Shown one piece after another: positions 33,872 through 45,638 of a stretch of DNA of 64,000 nt. Under the pieces are notes generated by a model that did no database searches, was not told where the DNA came from, and saw nothing but the letters and a program-made list of their open reading frames with translations. The stretch's first letter is position 1; every line of letters begins with the position of its first letter. Origin of the DNA: Adenophora triphylla var. japonica (lineage: Eukaryota; Streptophyta; Magnoliopsida; Asterales; Campanulaceae). The position numbers and the translations under genes are program-made. The DNA lies in the NCBI GenBank assembly GCA_022495995.1, contig JAFEMH010000333.1, positions 620,001 to 684,000 on the forward strand, read 5' to 3'.

Positions 33872-36857
33872 GGCTAGGACCTTCAGGTGTGAACTAGGGG
33901 TTTGTTATGGGTTTTGCATTATTAACAGTAGGGTATATAAGGTGGGGCATGGAAGGAGATGACCAGGGAGGAGTGTGTTTCCATCTTTACCCGGTGGGGT
34001 TTAAGTTTTAGCGAACTGGATCTTCCTGTAGGAGAAAACCTGTGTGATTAGGAGATAGACGACCCAAGAATTGTTTGTTTTCACCTTTTCCATGAGCTGC
34101 TAAACCACTTAGTCCGGTTCTATGTTAGGGGGTCTAATAAACCTTCATTCCTTAGAAATAGAAAAGGATTTCCAGGGGAATCTAGGTCGCCCTTAGGTAG
34201 GGCGCTTGAGTTTGTAATTAGGACTGATTCTCCTATTTCTTCTTCTGTAGATATGTCGACCCATGATTCAGCGGTCTTCCTCTGGCAGGATTGTGGAAGC
34301 TTTCTGCTCGACAGTTGTTCCAGGTCAAAACGAAAGAGGATATGTAGCTCCCAAGCCAGCTTGAGGGAAGAAAAATTCACAATCGAGGATCGATATTCTT
34401 TATAATTTGTTTGAGATCAGCAGGGACGAGTTTCGTCTCACTCATTTTACTGATAAGCAGAGGAAAGCTAAAGAGTGAGCATATTGGGCCCTAAATCCAC
34501 ACAAAGTGGCCTTTTACTACGGCCAGCTCGAGGTCGGGCTACGCCTTCCTCTTGACCCCTTCATCTGTGAGTTCTTTGAGTGTATGGATGTTGTTCCCAT
34601 GCAGTTAGGAGCAAATACTATTAGGGTCTTGGTTTGCTTTGCCATGGTATGCAGGTTCGTTGGGTATGAGCCGTTCATGAACATTTTTAGGAGATTTTTT
34701 AAGATTGTGGTAGACAAAAAATCCCTAGGGATCAGTACCCCAGCTCGAGCTAAAGCTCCCAAATTATACATCAATTTACCCGAAAAATTAGTTGGATGGA
34801 ACACGCACATGATCTTGGTTGAGAGCCGAAATGGCTGGGAATTCCCATTACCCAATGATGAATCAATAATAATAAAGGAGGATGAGTATTGGGTCCCTAA
34901 CTGGAATGATGCCTTATACAAAAGGTTGGCTCGGGTAGCTCGCATGAGTACTATCAATTGGTCGACACTGGGTCAAATAAAGATTATTTTATCCAAGCTG
35001 GGATGATGCTCGGGGGGAATGGACAGTTAGCTCCCTTGGTCCCCATAGTTCGTAGCTTTAGGTACCTTGACTAGGTTATTCATGGGAAAAATAGGTTTGA
35101 GTCGCAGTGTCATTTTTGCAAGAAGACTCGCGATCATTGCAGGAAGCTCGACCATTATGGTGGTTAAGTATTTACTCGCTTTATTTTTACTCGTTCTTTT
35201 TTATTGACTGCTCAACTATATACTAACTGCTCTTTCTTTCTGGTCATGCAGTTATCACCCCCCAACAGGAAGCAAACATGAATCGCATGATGGATCTGGT
35301 TGAGAAGAAGAAGACCAAGAAGGCTCACGGGTTCGCCAATGCCCGAGCCAGTCGTGAGAATGAGGCGATGGACAACAATGCTCTGCTTCCCAAGGTTGGA
35401 GTAGGAATGGTCCCAGTCGATGGGTCAGGTCGCGTCGAACCAATCGACTCTACAACTGAAGTTCAGTCGGCACCTGCTGAGGAGGAGGTCAACCTGTCTA
35501 CCGAGCAAGTGTCGGGCTCCAGCCCCCTTCAAGAACAAGCAAGGGCCAGCCCCCTACAAGAACACGCAAGGGCTGACCCGCTAAACTATGTTGATCTCGA
35601 TCAAGATGAAGAAGATGACAACTCTCTCCCATTGTCTACAAAGAAGAGGTCGAGGGTTGACACGGGTAAAGGTGCTTCCTCGAGTAATCTTCCTCCCCTA
35701 ATTCCTAATATCACGAGCCAGTAATTCGTCCAATTTTAAGTAGAGAAACTGAGTGCTATCCCTCCTCTTAGTGGGGTCAACAGTCTATGCCGCCAGTATC
35801 TCGACTTAGGATTTGGGCAGGTCGTAGTGAGGAGGGCAGTAGATGTTGATATGCTTGGTGGCTTTGTTGAGAGGAGGATCACCCCAGAGGATTTTTCGGA
35901 TAGGTCCGGCCTGTCCCACTGTGAGGTAACACTTAGATCCTTTATGCTTGTTTTTCTGTTTGGTTGTCTAGTTTCTTGGTTGCTGGATACCTTTGGTCGC
36001 TTATCGAGCTGACATTTATCTTTTGTCTTGTGTAGTCTCTCAATCTTGTTGAGCAGGCTAAAAGTAGTTGGAGGGCGGCTGTAGAGAGGGAGAAGCAAGC
36101 AACGACCCTATATGCTCGAAAGTCCCACGAGGTAACTGAGCTGAGGGAGAAGTTTAATGATCTGGACTCAGCATACGAAGTCCTCAAGCTTGTGAAAGAT
36201 AATGCATTGGCCGAACTTTAGGTTGCTAAGACTGAACTCGTGAAGGAGAAACATGATAGTGCTGTTGTTCCCTCAGAGATGGATAAGGTAGAGATTGAAC
36301 TCAAGACCACAACCCAACTACTTCAAGATTTCAATGCCTTCTGTTTCAAACAAAGTGACGAACATAGGGCAGCCCGCGCTACATGGGAGGAGGAGGCCCA
36401 AGCCAGAGGGAAGGCAGCAGTGGAAGATGCTGGAAAGGCCGCGGTGGAGGCTTTTAAAGAAAGCGATGAGTGCTCTGACGCTATAATGAGCCGAGCAAAA
36501 ACTTTCTTCACTGTTGGTCGACAACACATGGCCAGGCTAGCTATTGTGGATCCTTTTGTGGATATTTCTATCGAGCAGCTAGCTAAGTGGGCTTCCGAGG
36601 AGCAGTACGACATGACTGCTCGGTATGGCCATCCTCTTATCCCTTAGAACGACAACGACCTAGTGCTGATAGCTCATTATGACAAGGAGGATGAAGCAGA
36701 GCCATGGGTCGTCCCTCATGTCCTGCCTGTCAATTTCAACACGATCCTCCAAGAGCTCAAGGAAGTCGAAGACATGGAAGAAGATGATGAGATAACTCAA
36801 GAATAGATCTTTGCTGAAGCCGAACAAGGGGATCAGCAGCAACAACATGAGCAGGAG
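33872..36857 (+). pseudogene. TE-E accessory gene (putative gypsy-type transposon domain)
   Basis: Homologue of the TE-B accessory gene. The domain core is open at 34506-35006 (GLRLPLDPFICEFF, LVCFAMVCRFVGYEP, VGWNTHMILVESRNGWEF). A frame change near 34985 follows. Introns probably lie at about 35162-35251 and 35924-36033. The next exon (35252-35724) encodes an acidic region, and the last one (from 36034) a coiled coil with GRQHMARLAIVDPFVDIS near 36520-36570. Stops lie at 35722-35724, 36220-36222 and 36645-36647. The start (MARTF) is inferred by comparison with TE-B. It is not functional. Confidence 0.75.
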
Positions 36858-37229
36858 TGAAATTACCCGGATTTGCGCGACGCGAAGGCGGTTGTCTTTC
36901 GCGAAGGGTTGGTGTCTGAGACCTCTCTTTCGGGAAGGAGAGGAGTCGCCACGCGGTTTTTGTATTTTGAGCCCAAACGTTGAGAAACGACCATTGGTTG
37001 AAAATGGTGTCGTTTTTATTGGTAGCAATTACTTAGGAAAAAGCATTGAAAACGGGGTGTCATTTTTATTTGTAGCAAAAATGAGTAAAAAGCTTTTTTA
37101 GTACCATAGATTGTTAGGTTCGGAGGTCACGTTACGTTTCGGGAAGAGTATATTGAGATCACCCGAAATGCCTCGTATGACGAGTCTTTCTACCTTTCTC
37201 GAAAATGTGTGCGTGTGGGTGTGGGTGTT

Positions 37230-37890
37230 TGCATTTTGAAAATGGGGGCTTGAATGACAAGCTTAATCTTGGTTTGAATGTCAAACGTTGATTCTGGGAT
37301 TTTGTTTGAAAAGGCGAGCGTTTGAATGACAAACGTCGGTTTTGGAAGTTTTAGGAAAAGTGGCGCCAATGCTGATTTTAACTGTTTGTCTTAAGTGTCA
37401 AATGTTGACTTTTAAGAAAGGAGCGTTTGAATGTCAAACATCGGATTTTGAGTTTGAAGATGAGTGTTTGGATGCCAAACGTCATTTCGCGCGTTTTGAA
37501 AGAGAGTTCGAATGTCGAACTCCGGTTTTGAACCGGGCATGTCATTGTTAACGATTTTACGGGAAAAACGTATTAAATGATTTTGAATGTCAAAAGTCGG
37601 CTTTTAAGTTTGAAGATGAGCGTCAAGATGCCAAACGTCATTTCGCGCGTTTTGAAAGAGAGTTCGAATGTCGAACTCCGGTTTTGAACCGGGCATGTCA
37701 TTGTTAACGATTTTACGGGAAAAACGTATTAAATGATTTTGAATGTCAATAGTCGGCTTTTAAGTTTGAAGATGAGCGTTTGGATGACAAACGTCATTTC
37801 CCGCATTTTGAAAGAGAGTTCGAATGTCGAACTCCGGTTTTGAAGCGGGTATTACATTGTTAACGATTTTACGGGAAAAACGTATTAAAT
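37230..37890. repeat. Snap-back stem-loop array with 156-bp tandem units in LTR C
   Basis: Perfect hairpins with changing arms and a nearly constant AATG loop: GCTTGAATGACAAGC, GTTTGAATGTCAAAC, GTTTGGATGCCAAAC, GAGTTCGAATGTCGAACTC and CCGGTTTTGAACCGG. From 37459 the region is organised as units starting at 37459, 37615 and 37771 (period 156), the last one partial. Confidence 0.88.
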
Positions 37891-37899
37891 GATATGCGA

Positions 37900-38175
37900 T
37901 CAACGAATTTGGTTGTGACTCGGACTTTGATAAGTAAATACTATCACGATCCAAACGGCTCGGACTTGTAAATGACAGTATTTAAAATGCAGTATCGACG
38001 GAATCAAACGATCCGGAATTGTAAAGTACGATTGACGAGCCAAACAGCTCGGAATTGTAAAATTGCGTAAATGTAAATGACGTTCGACGGATCAAACTGT
38101 CCGGAATTTGTAAATTACATGAAAGTAAAAGAAGATCGACGGATCAAATGATCCGGAATTTGTAAACGACATAAA
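37900..38175. repeat. Second stem-loop array in LTR C, about 55-bp units
   Basis: About five diverged units with stems around an AAA-containing loop: GGATCAAATGATCC, CGAGCCAAACAGCTCG, AATCAAACGATCC-like, each followed by GGAATTGTAAA. Arms vary between units but mostly still pair. 38176-38590 is the unique U3/R-like part of the LTR. Confidence 0.8.
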
Positions 38176-39260
38176 AAAGTAACGGAACGGGGCCGAAATG
38201 CCATTTTAACCCGAGATTACTTCTCTTACGGGAAAAGAAGAGGATCTAGGGACTAAAAGGTATCGGACCCCGTTAGACGGAGATGTCTACATTTCAACAA
38301 CGTCGCCCAAAACGGTTGTAGCGACTAGCGCGTAAATCGAGACGGAACGAGAGTTTAGAGAGAGAGAGGGAGCTACCTATGGCTAGGGTCGGCTCCTTTG
38401 GCTCGGGGGATGCATACGGGATACGAAAAGTGTTTGGAACGGTGTTTTGAGGTGGCGGGGGGTCATATTTGATCGAAATACGGAGTTTTCATGCAAAACG
38501 AGGTAAAATGGGGCTCGGGAGGGGTGAGAACCAGTTTAGGCCGTGGCGTTTGGGTGAAAGGGAGTAATTTTTTGTTGTTGTAAATGGCTTTGACAGCCTC
38601 TGTATTTATAGGTGAAATTTCAGCATGAGTCCGGACGGACTGAGGTTGTAAACCAGGGGGTTTTGTGAAACTTTGGAAATTGGAGGGACTTGCTGGCAAT
38701 TCTGGATTGTCTGCAAAAGAGTCCGGTCGGACTTGGACAGCATACCAGGGGTATTTTAGTCTTTTCATACTGATTTTTGACTGATGTTGATGAGGGAGCT
38801 GTGGCATGCACGCCAAGTGTCCCTGTGACTCACCAGGTTAAGGGGTTTCGTGCCATTATTTCCGGTTTTATCCGTTTTTAAAATAACAGTCCGAAAAATG
38901 TCCGAAATGCCCCCGAAAAGTGCCGGAAAGTGCATTTTTCAGGGAAAGCTGTACTTTTACATGCAACGACGTGTGTTGAGTACGCTTCAATGTTGGGATG
39001 CACGGGGCAGTCCCGAGACGTCTCGTTGGCTTGGCAACGGGGAGCTTAACGGGCTCCGGTTAACCTGGAGCGGGCCAGTTAACGGATTCCGGTTAACTTC
39101 TAACGGATTTTGGCGATCCGAATTTGGGTACATACAATTAGCCCCTTAGCAATGTCACTTCCGAAGGAGGTGGGGTTGTTGAAAAAAGATAAGGATCCAA
39201 ATCGGGGGATGCCTTACTTTGAAAGACCTGGGCAGTCAGCTGGCTGGACCCTTAGCGAAA

Positions 39261-39309
39261 GGATTCCTACGTATCCCGAGCAGGAATCAAGCATATCGTA
39301 GTTCGTAGG
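39261..39309. repeat. Two-stem block, copy 1
   Basis: CCTACGTATCCC, then a short loop, GGAATCAAGC and ATCGTAGTTC. The outer arms CTACG/CGTAG and the inner arms TCC/GGA can pair. It lies 125 bases inside LTR C. Related copies are at 45742, 46014, 60262, 62038 and 63204. Confidence 0.8.
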
Positions 39310-39329
39310 TGCAAGGAGACGCGCGTGGG

Positions 39330-39606
39330 GACCTTAACCTGAGAGAGACTGTTGTGAGGCGTCTAAACCTGAGTGAGACTATTTTGAGGCATCTAAACCT
39401 GGGATTTTTGAAACCTTTGAGGGCGTGTGGCACCTCAGACCGGAGTTACTGGAACATGCGAGGGCGTGTGGCGCCTCAGACCGGATGTGCTGAAACATGC
39501 GAGGGCATGTGGCGCCTCAGACCGGAGTTACTAGAACATGCAAGGGCGTGTGGCACCTCAGATCGGATGTGCTAAAACATGTGAGGGCGTGTGGCGCCTC
39601 AGACTG
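39330..39606. repeat. About 42-bp repeat array next to LTR C
   Basis: Five units of GAGGGCGTGTGGCGCCTCAG plus ACCGGAGTTACTGGAACATGC-like spacer, preceded by two related units ending in CTAAACCTG. Each unit can form a GAG-GCG/CGCCTC stem. The equivalent position in the D copy (60309-61190) holds an array of different sequence but similar unit length. 39607-40093 shows no gene. Confidence 0.8.
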
Positions 39607-40093
39607 GAGTTGTGAGGATACGTTTATCCTGAGACGAAGGCGTTCGTGCCATGAGTACTGGACTCATGATGACTCCCAGGTTTATCCGTCGAGGATAGGG
39701 TGGCAATGATGGGAGTGGTTGTGATAAACTGGCGTTATTAACAACACGGAAGGATTGACGTTCTAACGACGGGGTTAGGAACGGGATGTGGTCTCGGGAG
39801 AGACTGACACATCGCTGGGGAAAAGCATCCAGAGTTCTGACGAGGTAAGTTATGAACTGAGGGGTTGATTGACGTTTTCTTCTTTAGATGGATAGTCTTA
39901 GGATCCTGCTGGGGAGGAGCGTTCGGTCTGCCGATGATGGCTGAAGAGGGATTGTTGTGCGGGATTATCTTGATGGCCGTTGTAATGGGATGATCGGGCT
40001 TACGACTGGCGGCCGGGGAAGTGAACGATGGTGAAAACCAATAGAAATTTTGACGTCGGGAGACGGAATTGTGACTTGTCGTCCGAAGACTGG

Positions 40094-40375
40094 ACTGAGC
40101 GTTTGAATGTCAAACGTCGGTTTGGGGCTGGAATGAGCGTTTGAATGTCAAACGTCAACTTTGGGATGGAAATGAGCATTTGAATGTCAAACGTCAACTT
40201 GGGATTTAACGACTAGAGACGAACGTTAGTGAAAACTAACTGAGAATTTAACGTCTGGAGACGAGCCTTAGTGAAAACTAACTGGGAATTTAACGTCTGG
40301 AGACGAACGTTAGTGAAAACTAACTGGGAATTTTAACGTCTGGAGACGAGCGTTAGTGAAAACTAACTGGGACTT
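40094..40375. repeat. Stem-loop repeats CGTTTGAATGTCAAACG and GTTAGTGAAAACTAAC
   Basis: Three copies of CGTTTGAATGTCAAACG or close variants (also seen inside LTR C) are followed by four units that alternate CGTCTGGAGACG with GTTAGTGAAAACTAAC, both perfect hairpins; the latter has a GAAA loop. 40376-40674 is the probable leader of the next gene. Confidence 0.88.
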
Positions 40376-40674
40376 GATCCTCGGGAAATGGGGTGTTAGA
40401 AAGGTCTAACTTGGGGAAGATTTTACACTTTTGGGGGCCAAAAGGGGTAAAATCGAAACTGCGAGAAGTTGAGGGGCCAAATTGGCAAGGAATCATTTCT
40501 GCTGCATAAAGAGTCCGGCCGGACTGAACCTGAAGTTGACAAGGTTCATTTCAGCGCCGAGGCAGAGGTGAAATTGGACCATTCTTCCATTTTTCCAGGC
40601 GAGAAAGAGAGAAAAGAGAGAAGAAAACTCTTCCCAAATTGTGAGTTTGCTCAAATTTGTAAGGGAAAATCGAC

Positions 40675-43459
40675 ATGGAGGGTGATTTGGGACCAATTGC
40701 TCGTCATGGAAGGACCGATAACGATAGAACGAGGTTGGTGCGGACCATTCGGACCACCATTCTTCCTTTGAATCCGGCGGAGTTCTACCCGGCTCGGGAG
40801 ACTCACAAATCCAAAGGAGGGATCGAAAGACAGGTAAACTTCCTTCAAATTCCATTAATTTTAAGAATGTGCATTCTTTAAATGTTAGGAATTTGACTAG
40901 AAATGAGTTAGGGATTTTGGTGCCCGGATTGGGGCTTTCGACTTTGCTATGAACCTTTGTCGAAGACTAGAGTGTAGTTCAATTGACACTATGGGTAGAT
41001 GACATAAAAATTTTGGTTGCAAAATTCCATGCTTAGATGTGTTTTCCGAAATTAAAGTAAGTTTAAATCGGGACGGAGTAAATTTTCGAAATGTTCGAAA
41101 TGATTTGAAAGTTCCGGATTCGAAGGAGTTTTCGAAATGTTTTGAAAGTTCCGGATTCGACGGAGTTTTCAAAATGTTTTGAAAGTTCCGAATTCGACGG
41201 AGTTTTCGAAGTGTTTTGAAATTTCCGGATTCGACGGAGTTTTCGAAGTGTTTTGAAAGTTCCGGATTCGACGGAGTTTTCGAAGTGTTTTGAAAGTTCC
41301 GGATTTGATGGAGTTTTCGAAATGTTTTGAAAGTTCCTGATTCGACGGAGTTTTCGAAATGTTTTGAAATTTTCGGATTCGATGGAGTTTTCGAAATGTT
41401 TTGAAAGTTCCGGACCGTTAATACTCCTCCAACCGGGATGGAAATATTTTAGAAAAATGGGAACTATATCTGTGTTGCATCATTTAGATATGCGTTCGTG
41501 CACTCTGTTGATGTCGCTTCTGTATTTTAACGTATTCTTGCCGTGTTCACCTGCAGGAGCGAGGGACAGTTGACGTTCACAACCTGAAGAGCCGGGGAGC
41601 CTTCGAGGCAGTTCGAGCGCTGTGGGAGATATTCCCGGACGAGGCTCGGGATGGAGAGAGGAGTCCATGGCAGCTGGTGATTGACTCCGGTTTGGTTGGA
41701 TTTATCAGCGCGGTAGCCGCGATGGCTGTGACGCAGAGGGCGTGGTCCATGTACGTAGCTCTGAGCGAGTACTGGTGGGATACGACCCACACTTTTCATT
41801 TCAGGTGGGGGGAGGCGACTGTAACTCCCATGGACTTTGCAACTATCACTGGGTTGCTAACCTGGGGCAACACGCTGGTGTGGGTGGACGGCTATACCCC
41901 AGGGCAGTTGTCAGAGCTGCTGGGTTTCGATATTACCGATGCTAGGGGTTAGGTATTTGGTACAGGCCGATGGAGAATCATCTTAGGAGGGGTATCATTG
42001 CTTACGGGGAGGGGTACCCTAAGATGACCGTGGAGCGTCTGGCTCGAGGGTTCATATGGTTCGCGTTGTCAGCGACTCTGTTTCCTACTTCTGACACATC
42101 TTGTCATTTCCCGCTGCTTGTCTCATTGACAGATCTGGACGCCGTGAGGGGGTTCGCATGGGGGGAGGCTGGACTGGCTGAGCTCTACCATGCATTGGAC
42201 AGGTTCTCGTGGGGAGAGGAGAACACCTTTTGTTGCTTCTCATTTGCTTTGGATGTAAGCCCATCTTTTTCTCTTCCTTGTCTCATTTCTGTACTCGTAT
42301 GTATCTGCTTTGTATCTGACATAAATTTCCATTTGTTTGATAGGTCTGGTGCTTTAAGGTGTTTAGTCCGCAGCGGTGGGAGATTAAGGAGGCGTACCAG
42401 TCCTTGTTTCCTGCCATGTTGTCTTGGTAGAAGGAGGCAAAGAAGGCGGTGTGATCGAGAGAGGGTACTCAGCTGACATATGAGGAGGTGTCTCAGGCCC
42501 TGAGCCGAGAGTTCTCCGAGCGGATCCAGCTGAGTTGGTGGAGTCGGATCGATGCTTTTGTAGTGCATGCCGCTGGGGATGTTACACGTCGGCGGAAGCT
42601 AATGGTGGGACTTCACTGTGACGCGATGTATCTGGGGGAGAGGGTGACCCGTTAGCATGGTCCGGGGTCCCTTCCTATGGTTTCGGTGGATCCACCTCCG
42701 CACATGCAGCATCCTTCATCGATACCGATAGAGGAGTTGGAGCGGTATAGACAGGACGCGTTCTATATCGAGTATGTCATAGAGGGTGCCGACTATGACA
42801 TCTTCTTGAGGACGAGGCTGAGGAGCCCGCAGGTGCAGCACAGGGAGGGCGAGGGCCCTGGATATCCCTGAGACTACCCGCTCCCACGCGCTAGGTTGGC
42901 GTACGAGGGGCTGGATGGTTCCCGTAGGCAGTTGGTGATCCCTATTCCGGAGGAGCCAAGACCTCGGTACAGAGCGGACCCCAACGCTTTGGTGAGTGCC
43001 TTTGATTTTCTGCATTTGATAGTAGCATTCTGCAAATGTTGCATCTGTAATTTCTGTTTGTCTCTTGACGACTTTCCTGGTTTGCAGGTGTCCGGTCGTA
43101 CGTACAATCAGGCCACGAGACAGTTGGACGGGTGGGCCAACTACGCTAGGAGGCTCGTGGAGTTCCTGAGGTGTAGTTCCCAGAGGAGTGCGACTGTTCA
43201 TGAGCCGAGGCCGTCTAGGCCGAGAGGTTCGTCTGCTTCCACGACTGGTGGAGCGGAATTTGCGCAGGGATTTGGCCAGTTCTCGAGCAGAACGGCGGGA
43301 TTTGGAGCTCGTCCTTCTTCGCACTCGGGGCATGAACAGGGAGAGTCCTCGAGTTCGCAGGCGCAGAGGCGGCCTTTCCCTTATTCCCGCCTGGAGGAAT
43401 TTGGAGAGTACTTGTTCTCGACGGATCCGGCTGTTGCGGAGCAGTGCATCGAGTGCTAG
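40675..43459 (+). pseudogene. TE-C accessory gene 1: plant mobile domain protein, antisense to gag-pol
   Basis: Exon 1 (40675-40833) starts MEGDLGPIARHGR. A 723-base intron (40834-41556) joins in frame to ERGTVDVHNLKSRGAFEAVRA. The PMD core follows: YWWDTTHTFHFRWGEATVTPMDF near 41770-41840, GFIWFALSATLFP near 42045 and GFAWGEAGLAELYHAL near 42150-42195. Further introns are likely at about 42256-42342 and 42992-43087. The tail (43090-43459) is Ser/Arg-rich. A frame change near 41950 and stops at about 42428, 42655 and 42870 disable it. Role unknown. Confidence 0.75.
41086..41414. repeat. 37-bp minisatellite in intron 1 of accessory gene 1
   Basis: Nine copies of a unit like GAAATGTTTTGAAAGTTCCG plus GATTCGACGGAGTTTTC. 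TTCGA and TCGAA within each unit can pair. The repeat lies wholly inside the predicted intron. Confidence 0.9.
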
Positions 43460-43505
43460 GATGACGAGCAGGACTCCGAGTAGTCCTCCTTTATTGCTTT
43501 TTTAG

Positions 43506-44014
43506 ACAAAATGTATGTATTGTCCAGACGATTTGACTTGTCATTGAAAAGGCGCCCTTGAGGCGGAACCTGTACTTTGCACATCTATTTAGTGATTACC
43601 TTCTTCTATTTTAGCAAATAAGCAAGTAGGTTGATCAAAAATAAATAAAATGGAACATGCACAAAAATTTGAACTGGTCAAAGTTTATGCCTATATGCAC
43701 TGAAATTTAATTAATTGCACTGTTGCACGAGCTCGGGGCGGAAGTGGTGTTGGCAGTGGTTGATTGAAACCATGGGAGCACGCAGATTCAAGAAAGCATG
43801 AACAGGGCTTGGTTTGGAATTGTTTCCAATTTGAGAGCAGCTAGCTACAGAGTTGACCTAGTCAACTGCAGAAAGAGTCCGGCCGGACTGAGAATGAATT
43901 TCCAGAATCTTTTAAATTGCAGTTTCAGCTTTGCAATTTGTAAGAAACTGCGCGTTTGCTTTGATCAGTCAGCTGAATTCTCTCAAATTCCTAAAGGTTT
44001 CCTTCACTTTTTTC
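43506..44014 (+). other. Spacer between the two TE-C accessory genes
   Basis: No gene is visible. The first half looks like an A/T-rich 3' flank; 43730-44014 is the likely leader of the second accessory gene. Confidence 0.4.
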
Positions 44015-45513
44015 ATGGCTCCATTTCCTAAGCTATCGTCTCAGATGCAAGAGCGATACTTGGAAAATTTCTAGTTGTGGGTACGGAACCACACGAGGCA
44101 AAACAAGGGGTTTTTCGAGGGCTGTTACGGGATGAAATTTGTTTTGGATTTGAAGGAGCTCATGCCAGATTGGGATCTTTTAAGAGTCGTGGCTCATTTC
44201 TGGGATATACGGAGGAATGTGTACAACTTCTCGTACAACGAAATCACTCCCACGTTCGAAGATTTTCGGGCCATTTTGGGAGGACCTGAGATGGAACAGC
44301 TAATTCTTCCTTATGCGGGTGGCATGGCCACTGTTGAGAAGTTAGTGTTTCTGCTTGGTATCTCGGCTGAAGAAGCATACGGGATGCTTATACGGAACAC
44401 AGATTATGTCGACATTTTGGGGCTGCCCGATAGGTTAGCTGGTGTTGAGGGGAGCGTTTTTGCGTGGGACGCGTTTGCTCTGTGCGCGATTGCTACTTTG
44501 TTCACATTCACGTCCCTGGGTGTGTGCCATCACAGCGTACTGGACCTGGTGAGGCAGTGCCGGAATGGGGGAGACATCGTGCCTTTGGTCCTGGGCGAGA
44601 CGTTCCTGGGCATAGGTCGGATGGCGACCGGAAGCCGACACATGTGGGGAGGGAGTCCCGCTATGCTTACCATGTGGTTGAGGGAGAGGTTGCAGATGAT
44701 GCCCGAGGTGCCAATGTCTTATCATGCTTGGTCCTTTTCTCGACATCCTCTGGTGATAGGGGCAATCAGACTGAACTGGAGCTCTGGATGGCCAGACTCC
44801 GCACACATCACTTGCGATGGTGGGTTCCTCACTGGAAGCTACAGACTTGTCAGACCGCTCAGGAGGGTCTTCTAGTTTTCAGAGTACCGGGGTTGTCCCA
44901 GACGTCTTTCTACATTCAATCCTTGGTGCTGCGACAGTACGGGCTAGAGCAGGTGCCACTGACGAGTTTGAGTTATGCTGCTACCTTCGAGGTGGGATCT
45001 CTGCTGATGGAAGATCCTTCGACGCTATTGCTCCTCACACGGCTGTGGCAATATACGTCCTTTCCTGCCAAGGTTCTCTTTCACCGGAGAGGGGGCACTG
45101 TTGTGTCTACGCAATATCTGAACTGGTATAAAGAGTGTATGGGGGAGACACAGATGGTCATCTCATGGAGATGGAGTGAGCTGTTGGGTGTTGATTACCT
45201 TGACAGCTTGACTTTGAGGAGGGCCGAAGCGTGAGCTAACCCTCAGAATCGTACTGGGGATGACATGGCTGACTATGAGGCCAATGCTGATCGGGACGCC
45301 AATCAAAGCACGGTTATGATGACTCGAAGAGATGCGGCTCAAGATAGAGCTAGGGAAAGGGCTGCGTTGGTAGCTGCCAGTTTGACGGAGGCGTCGGGAA
45401 GGGTCCCTGAGCCAGGTAGAAGGACTACGGGAATATTCCCTGTGAAGGTGAAGAATACTCGTTGTGGAAAAGGGAAGGGGAAGAAGGATGAAGGACCAAG
45501 TACGGGAAACTAG
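44015..45513 (+). pseudogene. TE-C accessory gene 2 (DUF7745/PMD-like), antisense to gag-pol
   Basis: ATG at 44015 begins MAPFPKLSSQMQERY; a TAG at 44072-44074 interrupts and the frame continues to 44875. The conserved block is VVAHFWDIRRNVYNFSYNEI and TPTFEDFRAILGG near 44190-44285, typical of the plant domain I know as DUF7745 in Ogre-like accessory proteins. It resembles the PMD block of accessory gene 1 (THTFHFRWGEATVTPMDF). A frame change near 44830 leads into LRQYGLEQVPLTSL, ending at TGA 45232-45234. The same frame then continues as a charged tail to 45513. No intron is evident. Function unknown. Confidence 0.7.
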
Positions 45514-45638
45514 GTTGACCTTGTTGTCCAGAGTATCCACCCACTGTCATTGCAGACACATTAACTGATTAATGTATTATTGTAGTTTTGCTAGCGTGTA
45601 GCGAGTCAAGAGTTGACCGTGCTTGAACTCATCAAAGA

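Larger units (their letters stand above)
32716..36857 (-). mobile_element. TE-E: 3' LTR and accessory gene of a TE-A-family retrotransposon, truncated
   Basis: The left LTR (32716-33374) is followed by a polypurine tract and a plus-strand accessory gene, the same order as in TE-B. At 36857/36858 the sequence switches to the leader of LTR C, so gag-pol and the 5' LTR of this element are missing or displaced. The orientation is inferred from the polypurine tract. Confidence 0.8.
36858..39136 (-). repeat. LTR C with remnant of leader and primer site
   Basis: The outer start on the minus strand is TGTATGTACCCAAATTCGG at 39136. The inner end lies near 36952, next to a primer-site-like TGGCGACTCC (minus, 36942-36951), as described for Ogre elements (tRNA-Arg, from memory). 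36858-36941 is leader cut off at the junction with TE-E. A TATA-like stretch is near 38607-38614. Stem-loop arrays fill 37230-38170. The minus-strand tract right of 39136 (TAAGGGGCTAAT) is a polypurine-like site. Confidence 0.7.

Noticed and set aside
36858..39136. A solo LTR with its own target duplication
   Set aside because: The flanks do not match (AGGAG on the left, ATTAG on the right), and polypurine-like and primer-like sites lie on both sides.
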